Positions 36,745 through 44,611 of a stretch of 64,000 nucleotides of DNA are shown here, piece by piece. A model generated the notes under the pieces. It had not been told where the DNA came from. It saw nothing but the letters and a program-made list of their open reading frames with translations, and did no database searches. Each line of letters begins with the position of its first letter. Positions within the stretch are counted from its first letter, which is position 1. This DNA is from Bacteroidales bacterium (GTDB lineage: Bacteria; Bacteroidota; Bacteroidia; Bacteroidales; UBA932): contig JAEEQS010000002.1 of the NCBI GenBank assembly GCA_016285455.1, forward strand, positions 248,001-312,000. The letters run 5' to 3'. The position numbers and the translations under genes are program-made.

Positions 36745-36776
36745 TTTGGAACATAGTCAAAAAAAATATACTTTTG
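36745..36776 (+). promoter_or_regulatory. Promoter for tRNA-Asn
   Basis: TTTG (36745-36748), 20 bases, TACTTTTG (36769-36776). The predicted start of transcription, about 36783, lies about 10 bases before the mature tRNA. The -33 box is 3 bases from the -33 box of the divergent promoter. Confidence 0.65.
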
Positions 36777-36793
36777 CAATCCCAAAAACAACT

Positions 36794-36867
36794 GCCTGCA
36801 TAGCTCAGTTGGTTAGAGCACATGACTGTTAATCATGGGGTCGTAGGTTCAAGTCCTTCTGCAGGCG
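36794..36867 (+). tRNA. tRNA-Asn (GTT)
   Basis: A full cloverleaf of 74 bases. Acceptor stem GCCTGCA (36794-36800) pairs with TGCAGGC (36860-36866), discriminator G. T8 and A9 are present, the D arm has GCTC...GAGC, the anticodon loop CTGTTAA has anticodon GTT (36828-36830), and the T arm has GGTTCAAGTCC. The 3' CCA is not encoded. A promoter lies 18 bases upstream and a terminator 8 bases downstream, so it is a single-tRNA unit. Confidence 0.97.
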
Positions 36868-36874
36868 CAAAATT

Positions 36875-36907
36875 AAAGCACTTACTTTTTAAGCAAGTGC
36901 TTTTTTG
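36875..36907 (+). terminator. Rho-independent terminator after tRNA-Asn
   Basis: AAAGCACTT (36875-36883) pairs with AAGTGCTTT (36895-36903), 9 bp, 11-base loop, followed by a T-run. The A-rich left flank could also serve the minus-strand kinase gene ending at 36921. Confidence 0.85.
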
Positions 36908-36920
36908 TTTTCATAAGTAG

Positions 36921-37685
36921 TTAGTCTCTGCGTTTCTTCCTAAGGCCCAGTGGAATGAGAAGAATATCCTTGATCTTGGTTATTCCCTTGTATCTGTTGG
37001 CGTTAAGACGCACCTTCTCAGAAAAAGACTTAAGGTTCAGCCCCCTGATACTGCAGTACTTTGCTATCAAGGCCTTCATCATATCATCTCGAAAGTGGAT
37101 ATTGCTGATGTCTTTTGCGCAAAGCAATGTGCTGTGATTATGGAATTTAACCCTGTTGAGGTCTATCAGCTGGAACTTGAACTTTCCGTCAACTATCTTG
37201 TAGAGAATATTGTCTATGTTAAAGTCGTTGTGAAGCAGACCCATTGAGTGGAAAGAAGCGGCATATTCTGCAAGAGCATCTACAAAAGCTGCTATCTGAG
37301 GATTATCTAAAGGCTTGTCTTTAAAGTCCGTAACAGGCCTGTAATCTGTATAGACACAGACATAGCATCCAGTATGGAAGAACAAGCCCTTTTTCTTTTC
37401 CACATAACCGATTGGCTGCGGTACATCTACACCCAGAGACAAGAGTCTAAGGGAATACTCATAAGAACGTTTAGCCTTGGTAGGGCGAATGAAAGAATAA
37501 ACAACCCTATTGAATTCCGTTGGCTTTTTGAATATTTTGACAACCACCCTCAATCCGTCAACAGTCACGTCCTCAACAGTATTGCGGAAATTTCTGTAAA
37601 CATTTTCCGCATTGTAAGAACGATTGAGGGCTTCTGTGAGAAAACCTTCAAACTGTTTAAAATCCGGATTGACAACTACTTTCAT
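36921..37685 (-). CDS. Kdo/WaaP-like lipopolysaccharide kinase family protein
   Basis: This 254-residue protein has a small protein-kinase-like fold: a Lys-containing strand (DGLRVVVKIFKKP), GVDVPQPIGYVE, the catalytic loop FHSMGLLHNDFNIDNILY (Asp with Asn four residues on), and QLIDLNRVKF in the DFG position. The layout agrees with inner-membrane-associated Kdo kinases and WaaP enzymes, which phosphorylate lipid A core sugars. No other LPS gene is adjacent, so the substrate is inferred. It is a single gene between the terminators at 36875 and 37694, 8 bases upstream of the latter, and convergent with tRNA-Asn. Confidence 0.82.
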   Translation of the reverse strand: MKVVVNPDFKQFEGFLTEALNRSYNAENVYRNFRNTVEDVTVDGLRVVVKIFKKPTEFNRVVYSFIRPTKAKRSYEYSLRLLSLGVDVPQPIGYVEKKKGLFFHTGCYVCVYTDYRPVTDFKDKPLDNPQIAAFVDALAEYAASFHSMGLLHNDFNIDNILYKIVDGKFKFQLIDLNRVKFHNHSTLLCAKDISNIHFRDDMMKALIAKYCSIRGLNLKSFSEKVRLNANRYKGITKIKDILLIPLGLRKKRRD

Positions 37686-37693
37686 TTCTTAAA

Positions 37694-37723
37694 AAAAGAG
37701 CCGCCTCGCAGGACGGCTCTTTT
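37694..37723 (-). terminator. Terminator of OmpA-family gene 1
   Basis: AAAAGAGCCG (37694-37703) pairs with CGGCTCTTTT (37714-37723), 10 bp with a 10-base loop, and is followed on the minus strand by a T-run. It lies 18 bases past the stop at 37742. Confidence 0.88.
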
Positions 37724-37741
37724 GATTTGTTTTTGACTGAA

Positions 37742-38968
37742 TTACTTGATAACAACTACGCGGTTGAGAGTCTTGTCAGTCTGGCTGAACTCCATAGTTC
37801 CGCCGAGGTTCTTCTCAGCAAGCTTGTAGTTTCCGCCGCAAGCCTTGATGATGTTGAGAACTGCATCCAGACGTGCCTGGCCGAGTCTCTCGTTGGTCTT
37901 TGCAGAACCTGTTGCGCTGTCAGCGGCACCTTCGATCTCGAATACGCGATCCTTGTTAGTTGCCATTGAAGTGTTAACAAAGTACTTGATGCTAGCCTTC
38001 TGGTCCTCGGTAAGAGTGCTCTTTCCAAGAGGGAAGTAAACTGCGAATGGAGCTGGAGTGTATTTGGTTTCTCCAGGTACATAGATAGTCTCGCCCTTGC
38101 CAGTCTTTGCCTTCTCAGCAGCGATGTCATCTGCAAGCTTCTTGTTCTTTGCGTTGATGTCATCAAGTGCACTGGAAAGATCCTTGATCTTGGTGTTGAA
38201 AGGAGTTACGTCTACAGGAGCGTGAGCCCTTGAGAACTCGCGGTTCTTGAACTGATATGCAAGACCGAGAGAAACGCTTCCGATGTACTCCTGGCGTGAA
38301 CGTCTCTTCTCGCCATCCAGACTCTGGTTTACATAAACCTGGTTGATGTCCAGAGTAACGTCCAAAGACTTGCAAACGCGGAACATGTTGTAAATACCAA
38401 CACCGGCAATGAACTCAGCATTTCTCTGCTTTCCGTCTGGATTGGTAACAATAGCAACACCAGCGCCAACGTAAGGAGCAATATCCCAGAATCTGTCTGA
38501 ACGATATCCGCCCAGAGCGTTGGAAATGTTCCACATCAAGTCACCTCTAACCTGATGAAGGTTCATCTTCTGTTTGTATCCCCAATCGTAAATGTCATTT
38601 TTGTCAACATAACCGTTGCCTGCCCAAGCTGCTGGACCACCATCTTTTGCATCGAGATTATGGTAGAAACCCTGAGCTTTGATTCCATAGTATCCGAGTC
38701 TGATACCGAAGCATGGAGAAATCCACTTTCCGATATAACCCTGAACTGCAGGAGCCAGCCTATCCTTGAAGTCAAGATAAAGATCCTGCTCGCCCTGATA
38801 GTAGTTTACACCACCGGCAGCACCGATAAATACATTGTCAAAAAGACCGTTGGTCTCATAAGGACCTCTAACAGTCTGAGCCTCTGCGCCCTTGATCACC
38901 TGAGCATTCGCGCTTGCGAAAGCCAGAACGCAAACGGCTGCAGTCACAAACAATTTTTTGATGTTCAT
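37742..38968 (-). CDS. OmpA family outer membrane protein, paralogue 1
   Basis: A 408-residue protein with a signal peptide (residues 1-22, ending ANAQ), an N-terminal eight-stranded-barrel-like part (residues about 40-240), a short coiled linker (LSSALDDINAKNKKLADDI), and a C-terminal OmpA peptidoglycan-binding domain (PFAVYFPLGKSTLTEDQK to the end; the diaminopimelate-contacting Asp/Arg region appears as ADSATGSAKTNERLGQARLD). It anchors the outer membrane to peptidoglycan. The paralogue at 39111 is close, especially in the linker and C-terminal domain. It has a full promoter (39010-39039) and a strong terminator, which suggests high expression as an independent unit. Confidence 0.95.
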   Translation of the reverse strand: MNIKKLFVTAAVCVLAFASANAQVIKGAEAQTVRGPYETNGLFDNVFIGAAGGVNYYQGEQDLYLDFKDRLAPAVQGYIGKWISPCFGIRLGYYGIKAQGFYHNLDAKDGGPAAWAGNGYVDKNDIYDWGYKQKMNLHQVRGDLMWNISNALGGYRSDRFWDIAPYVGAGVAIVTNPDGKQRNAEFIAGVGIYNMFRVCKSLDVTLDINQVYVNQSLDGEKRRSRQEYIGSVSLGLAYQFKNREFSRAHAPVDVTPFNTKIKDLSSALDDINAKNKKLADDIAAEKAKTGKGETIYVPGETKYTPAPFAVYFPLGKSTLTEDQKASIKYFVNTSMATNKDRVFEIEGAADSATGSAKTNERLGQARLDAVLNIIKACGGNYKLAEKNLGGTMEFSQTDKTLNRVVVIK

Positions 38969-39009
38969 ATAAGATAATTTTTAGGTTTATATTTCATTAT
39001 CAGCAACTG

Positions 39010-39039
39010 CAAATATAAGGATTTTTCCTATATAAACAA
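39010..39039 (-). promoter_or_regulatory. Promoter for OmpA-family gene 1
   Basis: On the minus strand TTG (39037-39039), 19 bases, TATATTTG (39010-39017). The leader to ATG 38968 is about 35 bases. Confidence 0.72.
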
Positions 39040-39061
39040 CTATCTGAGAATAAAAAAGAAA

Positions 39062-39087
39062 AGAGGATGACATTTCTGCCATCCTCT
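39062..39087 (-). terminator. Terminator of OmpA-family gene 2
   Basis: AGAGGATG (39062-39069) pairs with CATCCTCT (39080-39087), 10-base loop, followed on the minus strand by TTTCTTTTTT. It separates the two ompA-type genes. Confidence 0.82.
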
Positions 39088-39110
39088 CGTTCTTTTGACT
39101 CAAGGTCTGA

Positions 39111-40304
39111 TTACCTGATAACAACTACGCGGTTGAGAGTCTTGTCAGTCTTGCTGAACTCATCGGTTCCACCGAGGTTCTTGTCAGCGATCTTGTAGTT
39201 TCCGCCGCAAGCCTTGATGATTCCGAGAACTGCATCCAGACGAGCCTGGCCGAGTTTCTCGTTGGTCTTAGCTGAACCAGTTGCGCTGTCAGCAGCACCT
39301 ACGATCTCGAAAGTACGATCTGAGTTAGCCTTCATAGCAGTCTCAACAAAGTACTTGATGCTGTTCTTCTGAGCGTCTGTAAGAGTGCTCTTTCCGAGTG
39401 GGAAGTAAACTGCAAATGGAGAAGGAACGATCTTGGTCTCACCAGGAACGTAAACGGTCTCACCGCCCTTCTTCTTTGCCTTCTCAGCCTCGAGGTCTGC
39501 CTGAAGCTTCTTGTTCAGATCATTAGCATCGTTGAGAAGCTTGTTCAGATCCTTGATCTTGTTGTTGTAAGGGGTAACGTCTACAGGAGCGTGAGCTCTT
39601 GAGAACTCGCGGTTCTTGAACTGATATGCAAGACCGAGAGCTGCAGAAGCAATGAATTCCTTGCGAGATGCGCGAACATCGCTGTCATACCTCTGGTTAA
39701 CAACGCTCTGGTTTACATCAAGGGTAAGATCCAAAGCCTTGCCAAGACGGAACATAGTGTAGATACCTGCGGTAACTCCGAGTTCAATGTCTCTGCGATA
39801 CTTGCCGGCAACCTTCTTGTTAGTTCTGTTCCACATAACACCAGCTCCAAGATAAGGAGCAAAGTCGATAAATCTGTCTGCTCTGTAGCCGCCGATTGCG
39901 TTGGAAATGTTCCACATCAAATCGCCGCGTACATAGTTCTGGTTCATCTTCTGGTTGCCTGCAACCAAAGGATTTTCATTGTAAACGTTAGGCACTGCAT
40001 TGTAGCCCTTTGCCTGGATACCATAGTAACCCAGCCTGATACCTACGCATGGAGTGATCCACTTTCCGATGTAACCCTGAACTGCCGGAGCAAGTCTCTT
40101 GGTGAAATCGATCTCATGGTCATTCTCTGCCTGATACAGATTAACGCCACCGGCTGCACCGATGAAGACGTTATCAAAGAGACGGTTAGTCTCATAAGGG
40201 CCTCTGAGGGTCTGAGCCTCTGCACCCTTTACAACCTGCGCATTTACGCTAGCTGCAGCTACAGCGCAAATGGCAACTGTCAAAAAGAATTTTTTCATGG
40301 TCAT
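39111..40304 (-). CDS. OmpA family outer membrane protein, paralogue 2
   Basis: The 397-residue protein is a tandem paralogue of gene 1: signal peptide (FFLTVAICAVAAASVNAQ), N-terminal barrel part starting VVKGAEAQTLRGPYETNRL, coiled linker (LNKLLNDANDLNKKLQADL), and the OmpA C-terminal domain (PFAVYFPLGKSTLTDAQK). ATG 40298 is an alternative start two codons in. It has its own promoter with a leader of about 70 bases and its own terminator at 39062, so the pair arose by duplication including the regulatory ends. Near-identity of DNA in parts of the two C-terminal domains suggests gene conversion or recent duplication. Confidence 0.95.
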   Translation of the reverse strand: MTMKKFFLTVAICAVAAASVNAQVVKGAEAQTLRGPYETNRLFDNVFIGAAGGVNLYQAENDHEIDFTKRLAPAVQGYIGKWITPCVGIRLGYYGIQAKGYNAVPNVYNENPLVAGNQKMNQNYVRGDLMWNISNAIGGYRADRFIDFAPYLGAGVMWNRTNKKVAGKYRRDIELGVTAGIYTMFRLGKALDLTLDVNQSVVNQRYDSDVRASRKEFIASAALGLAYQFKNREFSRAHAPVDVTPYNNKIKDLNKLLNDANDLNKKLQADLEAEKAKKKGGETVYVPGETKIVPSPFAVYFPLGKSTLTDAQKNSIKYFVETAMKANSDRTFEIVGAADSATGSAKTNEKLGQARLDAVLGIIKACGGNYKIADKNLGGTDEFSKTDKTLNRVVVIR

Positions 40305-40381
40305 TTAAATGATTTATGTAAATAGTTAAATATCCATTATTTACGCCGTGTGGCACAGGGGACACACGACCATAATCGCCA

Positions 40382-40412
40382 CAAAGATATGATTTTTTTT
40401 CTTCCCCTCAAA
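40382..40412 (-). promoter_or_regulatory. Promoter for OmpA-family gene 2
   Basis: On the minus strand TTTG (40409-40412), 19 bases, TATCTTTG (40382-40389). The predicted leader of about 70 bases is long for this window. Confidence 0.75.
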
Positions 40413-40447
40413 AAAAATCGGTTCTTTTTCCGCGACTTAACCTCTTT

Positions 40448-43258
40448 TTATTCAGGATCTACCTTGACAGTCAGACGATTATGCTTGCCCACTATCATTT
40501 TAGCTTCTTTCTGGACGTTTTCTTTTGTAACAAATTTGTCAATAATTTCGTCTGTAAGGTTCATATCGTAGCCATACAGATAGTACTGCTGAAGCAAATT
40601 CTCCCAATAGTTCGGATTTTTCTTGGATTCAGGGATATTCTTTTTCATCATCTCAATAGTCTTGAGCAGTTCCTCGTCTGTAGGACCATTTGCGGCCAAA
40701 GCCTCAATGCCGGCATATACCTTGTCCAGAAGTCCCTGAGCCTTGTCTTTTCCGGTTTCAAAGCCAACACTGAAATAGTATCTCTCGTTAGGCAGCGGGG
40801 AAACGTGGCCGCTTACTCTCGGGCTGTATGTTCCGCCGTCTTCCTCCCTGAGGGACGAAATGTAGCGCATATTCATTATATAGGTCATAGCGCGGTTGGT
40901 AACGCTGTTCTCTATGTTCTTTTCTCTTGGACCCTGATAAATCACGCTTGCATAGGTGTTAGGATTCTCCATCTTGATTTCTTTGCTAACGAGGTTCTCT
41001 CCGTCTGCAGGATAGAGCCTGTGGTCAACCATAGCCCTTGGCTTCTTGGACTTTACAGGAAGGGAAGCCACGTATTTCTCAAGAAGAGGCTTTATTGTTT
41101 CAGGATCAAAATCGCCCACTACAAATACCTTTGCGCCAACAGCATCGCCGAAGAGCATTGCATTGCCCTTATTTATAGCCTCGGCAGAAACTTTCTCCAG
41201 CAGTTCTGTTCCGAACATCGTTGTTCTTGGGCTGTTGTTGGTCTCGGCCGCGGCAAGAAGCATCTGGTACTGGTATTCAGGATTGCTGCCAAGGTTGGCG
41301 GCAATGGTCTTCATCTGGCCCATAGTGGTCTCAAACTCCTTGGCATCGCATCTTGGCTGGGTAAAGTTCAGATACAGAAGCTGGAGGGCGGTCTCAACAT
41401 CCTTGGTAGAAGATGAAGCGTTGATTCCGCTGTGAGTGTCGTTGACATAGCTGCTTACTCCCACGCTCTTGCCGGCAAGCATCTTGCGTACGGTGTTTGC
41501 AGGGAATTCTCCCACACCTGCATTTGCTGAGTAGAAGTATCTTACATTGTCGTCAAAGCTTGGAAGAAGCTCCTGAGGAAGAATGCTCTGTCCGCCGTCC
41601 TGGATAAGGTCTATGAAGACTCTGTCTTTGCGAACATCTGTAGGATAGAGATATGCCATAACGCCATTGCTGAGTGTCAGCGCCTTGCATCCAAGATAGC
41701 CGTCTTCTTCTTTCTTGATCTTTCCTGCCTTAATCTTGGAAGCGTCAAGGAATTCCTTAGCTATCTGCTCAACCTGCGGAGCGGCAACTTCTGCCTTGAA
41801 AGCGTTGGTGAACATTTCGGAAAGCTTCTCCTCTGAAGGGAAAGCTGAAGCATCCTTGGTGGCTCCTGTAAGGAAGAGCACGCTGTTTTTCAGTTCCAGG
41901 AAAGAACCTCCCTGGCCGAACATCTGGTTGATCATATCCACGTTGAACATACCAATCATCTGCTTTGCCATAGCGTTGAGAACGGCAGGATCGCAGTAAG
42001 GCTCGTTCTTGAGGAAATACTGTACCAGCTGATTTGCCAGCTGAGAATTGGTGCGGGTTGCAGCCCTGTCTTCAGATGCCTGATAGTAGCGCAGCAGAGA
42101 AGCCTTGGCTCTTTCGAATTCATCTTCTGTAAAACCGTACTTCTCGGCCTGGCGAACAATGCCTACGAGAGTGTTAACGGCATCCTCCACCCTATTGTCT
42201 TTAATAGCTGCCCCAAGAAGGCCGGCGTCCATGGTTTCGCAGAGATTCTGGTTGGAATAGCTTGCCTGGATGAACGGAGCGTCCGGTTTCTTTGAAGCGT
42301 CAGAAAGCCTCTCGTTGAGCATAGAAGCAACCAGATCCTTGACCGCGTCAATCACAAAGTACTGAGGAGTGGTCTTCATAGCCTTAGGCAGAGCCTTCTC
42401 CTTGGTAATCATCATCAGCTGAGTGGTGTTGATCTCAGGATCAGTGAACACCAGACTCAGCGGTTCCTCATTGTCCGGAATAAAGATAACTTCCTTCTGA
42501 GGCTCAGCAGCCTTCTTAGGAATTATGCTGAAATATTCCTTGATTTTTCCCTCGATATAATCCGGATCAACATCGCCGACAACAATAATTGCCTGATTCC
42601 CCGGATAGTACCAAGTCTTATAGAAATCTACCAGTTCCTGAGGATTGAAATTGGTAAGGCACTGTTCGTCACCTATAATGTTGCAGTCTGCATATTTTGT
42701 TCCCTTGAAAAGAACCTTGAAGAGAGCTTCCTGCTGCCTTCTCTGGGCAGTATTGCCGCTTCTCCATTCCTCTATAATAACGCCTCTTTCCTTTTCAACC
42801 TCGTCAAAATCATTGGTCACGAAAGCCGCGTCGTTCTGGAGGATTACCAGTGCTGTATCTATCAAGAACTGCTTATCTGTAGGAATGGTGCTCAGCGTGT
42901 AGCAGGTCATTTCCACTCCAGTCATTGCGTTTATGTTGGCGCCAAAGATCAGTCCGTTCTTTTCCAGATAGCTCAGCATCGTGTTGCCTGGGAAGTCTTT
43001 GTTTCCGTTAAAACACATATGCTCAAGGAAATGGGCAAGGCCCCTCTGTGCTGGAGTCTCGTTGATGGCTCCAACATTGGTGGCAATATAGAACTCAGCC
43101 CTTTTTTCAGGGTTGGCGTTCTGCCTTATGAAATAAGTAAGTCCGTTTTCCAGCTTGCCCACTCTGACTGCTGGATCCAGAGGCATCTCCTGCTTCTGCT
43201 GGGCAAAGGTCCCGATACCGAAAAGCATCAAAGACACGAGAATAATCAGTTTCTTCAT
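40448..43258 (-). CDS. M16 family zinc metallopeptidase (pitrilysin type)
   Basis: The 936-residue protein has a signal peptide (LIILVSLMLFGIGTFAQ) and two M16 halves. The N-terminal half contains the inverted zinc motif HFLEH (His76, Glu79, His80) and the distal Glu in EVEKERGVIIEEW. The C-terminal half (from about residue 500) is the non-catalytic partner domain with NTYASVIYQGPRE and SLREEDGGTYSPRVSG, the Arg/Tyr substrate-binding segment. Such two-domain enzymes form a clamshell that degrades peptides in the periplasm. I see no clear promoter in the 140-base region shared with rpsF; the gene may depend on a weak one. Confidence 0.94.
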   Translation of the reverse strand: MKKLIILVSLMLFGIGTFAQQKQEMPLDPAVRVGKLENGLTYFIRQNANPEKRAEFYIATNVGAINETPAQRGLAHFLEHMCFNGNKDFPGNTMLSYLEKNGLIFGANINAMTGVEMTCYTLSTIPTDKQFLIDTALVILQNDAAFVTNDFDEVEKERGVIIEEWRSGNTAQRRQQEALFKVLFKGTKYADCNIIGDEQCLTNFNPQELVDFYKTWYYPGNQAIIVVGDVDPDYIEGKIKEYFSIIPKKAAEPQKEVIFIPDNEEPLSLVFTDPEINTTQLMMITKEKALPKAMKTTPQYFVIDAVKDLVASMLNERLSDASKKPDAPFIQASYSNQNLCETMDAGLLGAAIKDNRVEDAVNTLVGIVRQAEKYGFTEDEFERAKASLLRYYQASEDRAATRTNSQLANQLVQYFLKNEPYCDPAVLNAMAKQMIGMFNVDMINQMFGQGGSFLELKNSVLFLTGATKDASAFPSEEKLSEMFTNAFKAEVAAPQVEQIAKEFLDASKIKAGKIKKEEDGYLGCKALTLSNGVMAYLYPTDVRKDRVFIDLIQDGGQSILPQELLPSFDDNVRYFYSANAGVGEFPANTVRKMLAGKSVGVSSYVNDTHSGINASSSTKDVETALQLLYLNFTQPRCDAKEFETTMGQMKTIAANLGSNPEYQYQMLLAAAETNNSPRTTMFGTELLEKVSAEAINKGNAMLFGDAVGAKVFVVGDFDPETIKPLLEKYVASLPVKSKKPRAMVDHRLYPADGENLVSKEIKMENPNTYASVIYQGPREKNIENSVTNRAMTYIMNMRYISSLREEDGGTYSPRVSGHVSPLPNERYYFSVGFETGKDKAQGLLDKVYAGIEALAANGPTDEELLKTIEMMKKNIPESKKNPNYWENLLQQYYLYGYDMNLTDEIIDKFVTKENVQKEAKMIVGKHNRLTVKVDPE

Positions 43259-43338
43259 AATATTATACCTATTATAATAATTTGCTTTCGCTCATAAGAC
43301 GCGGTAAAGCCTACAAAACTACACTTTTTTTTTCTTTT

Positions 43339-43369
43339 TTTGGGAATCCTCCAATTTTTTCTATCTTTG
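43339..43369 (+). promoter_or_regulatory. Promoter for rpsF-rpsR-rplI
   Basis: TTTG (43339-43342), 19 bases, TATCTTTG (43362-43369). The leader is about 23 bases to ATG 43399. A full consensus match as expected for ribosomal protein genes. Confidence 0.8.
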
Positions 43370-43398
43370 CAGCCCATTTACAAACAAATTTTACAGAG

Positions 43399-43767
43399 AT
43401 GTTAAAGAATTACGAGACCGTTTTCATTGCAACTCCCGTTTTGTCTGAAGCTCAGATGAAGGAAACGGCAGCCAAATACATCTCCCTTATAAAGGAGAAC
43501 GGCGGCACAGTTGTCAGTGAAGAGGATTGGGGGCTGAAGAAACTTGCCTACCCTATCCAGAAGAAGACCTCCGGTTTCTACCATCTGGTAGAATTCCAGG
43601 CAGAACCGTCTTTCATAGACGTACTTGAAACTCAGTATCGCCGCGACGAGAGGATCATCCGTTTCCTCACCTTCGCAATGGACAAGGATGCTGTTGCTTA
43701 CGCAGAAAAGAGAAGAGCAAACTGGGCAGCCAAGAAGAACGCTGCTGAAAAGAAAGAAAACCAGTAA
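43399..43767 (+). CDS. rpsF: 30S ribosomal protein S6
   Basis: bS6 sits on the 30S platform with bS18. The 122-residue protein starts [20 protein letters not shown] and contains the family pattern [22 protein letters not shown], with a Lys/Ala-rich tail. The frame is open from 43282, but the promoter at 43339-43369 puts the start at 43399. First gene of the conserved rpsF-rpsR-rplI unit. In Bacteroidetes bS6, bS18 and bS21 form a pocket that holds the 16S 3' end. Confidence 0.97.
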   Translation: MLKNYETVFIATPVLSEAQMKETAAKYISLIKENGGTVVSEEDWGLKKLAYPIQKKTSGFYHLVEFQAEPSFIDVLETQYRRDERIIRFLTFAMDKDAVAYAEKRRANWAAKKNAAEKKENQ

Positions 43768-43768
43768 C

Positions 43769-43774
43769 AGGAGG
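43769..43774 (+). promoter_or_regulatory. Strong Shine-Dalgarno site before rpsR
   Basis: AGGAGG with 7 bases to ATG 43782. Nearly all other genes in the window lack such a site. Confidence 0.85.
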
Positions 43775-43781
43775 AAAAGTT

Positions 43782-44060
43782 ATGGCACAGAGAAATGAAG
43801 AAAATGCAGATATCCGCTATCTGAACCCTGTTACCGTAGAGGTAAAGAAGAAGAAGTACTGCCGTTTCAAGAAGGCAGGCATCAAGTATGTAGATTACAA
43901 GGATGCAGAGTTCCTGAAGAAGTTCCTCAACGAGCAGGGAAAGATTCTTCCTAGGCGTCTTACCGGAACTTCCCTCAAATTCCAGAAGAAAGTGGCTCAG
44001 GCTATCAAGCGCGCTCGCCACATCGCTTTGCTCCCTTACGTTACAGACCTTTTGAAATAA
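43782..44060 (+). CDS. rpsR: 30S ribosomal protein S18
   Basis: bS18 binds bS6 on the 30S platform. The 92-residue protein shows the family core [39 protein letters not shown] and [20 protein letters not shown]. It follows rpsF by 14 bases, which contain a perfect AGGAGG at optimal spacing. The N-terminal extension with acidic residues ([11 protein letters not shown]) is as in other Bacteroidetes. Confidence 0.97.
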   Translation: MAQRNEENADIRYLNPVTVEVKKKKYCRFKKAGIKYVDYKDAEFLKKFLNEQGKILPRRLTGTSLKFQKKVAQAIKRARHIALLPYVTDLLK

Positions 44061-44065
44061 GGAGG
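44060..44065 (+). promoter_or_regulatory. Strong Shine-Dalgarno site before rplI
   Basis: AGGAGG, beginning on the last base of the rpsR stop codon, with 7 bases to ATG 44073. Confidence 0.85.
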
Positions 44066-44072
44066 AAAGATT

Positions 44073-44558
44073 ATGGAAGTTATTCTTAAGGAAGATGTCC
44101 GCAAACTTGGACACAAGAACGATATCGTTACCGTAAAAGACGGTTACGCAAACAATTTCCTTTTCCCTCAGGGACTTGCTATCCTGGCAACCGCTTCCGC
44201 TAAGAAGCAGCTTGCAGAAAACATCAAGCAGAGGGCTCACAAGGAAGAGAAGCTTGTCGCCGATGCAAAGGCCATTGCAGAGAAGATTAGCGGCATTGCC
44301 GTTACCATCCCTACTAAGGTAAGCCAGAGCGGCAAGATCTATGGTTCCGTAAACAACATCCAGGTAGCTGAGGCTCTTGCAGCTCTCGGATACGAGACCG
44401 ACAGAAGAAAGATCGAGCTCAAGGATGCAGACAAGATTTCCGAAATCGGAACTTACGAGGCTATCATAGACATCTACAGAGGTATCGAGGCCACCGTAAA
44501 GGTAAACGTAGTTGACGAGGAAGGAAAAGTTACGGAAAAGAAAGAGGAAGCTGAATAA
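44073..44558 (+). CDS. rplI: 50S ribosomal protein L9
   Basis: bL9 binds 23S rRNA near L1 and projects from the ribosome. The 161-residue protein has the N-terminal RNA-binding domain (MEVILKEDVRKLGHKNDIV, GYANNFLFPQGLA), the long connecting helix, and the C-terminal domain (KIYGSVNNIQVAEALAALG, IGTYEAIIDIYRGIEATVKV) with an acidic tail. Third gene of the unit, closed by a strong terminator at 44578. Confidence 0.97.
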   Translation: MEVILKEDVRKLGHKNDIVTVKDGYANNFLFPQGLAILATASAKKQLAENIKQRAHKEEKLVADAKAIAEKISGIAVTIPTKVSQSGKIYGSVNNIQVAEALAALGYETDRRKIELKDADKISEIGTYEAIIDIYRGIEATVKVNVVDEEGKVTEKKEEAE

Positions 44559-44577
44559 GCGTCCCCTTTAAAGAAAG

Positions 44578-44608
44578 AAACCCGGAAGCAAATGCTTTCG
44601 GGTTTTTG
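44578..44608 (+). terminator. Terminator of rpsF-rpsR-rplI
   Basis: AAACCCGGAAGC (44578-44589) pairs with GCTTTCGGGTTT (44594-44605), one G-T wobble, four-base loop, then a T-run. The A-rich left flank allows use from the minus-strand gene ending at 44612 too. Confidence 0.9.
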
Positions 44609-44611
44609 TTT

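Noticed and set aside
36793..36867. tRNA-Asn with acceptor stem shifted by one base
   Set aside because: The shift needs a terminal T-G pair and a C discriminator; the chosen register has seven Watson-Crick pairs and G73.
40481..41416. 311-codon open frame on the plus strand inside the M16 peptidase gene
   Set aside because: Antisense shadow of the conserved C-terminal M16 half; no signal, no domain, no promoter.
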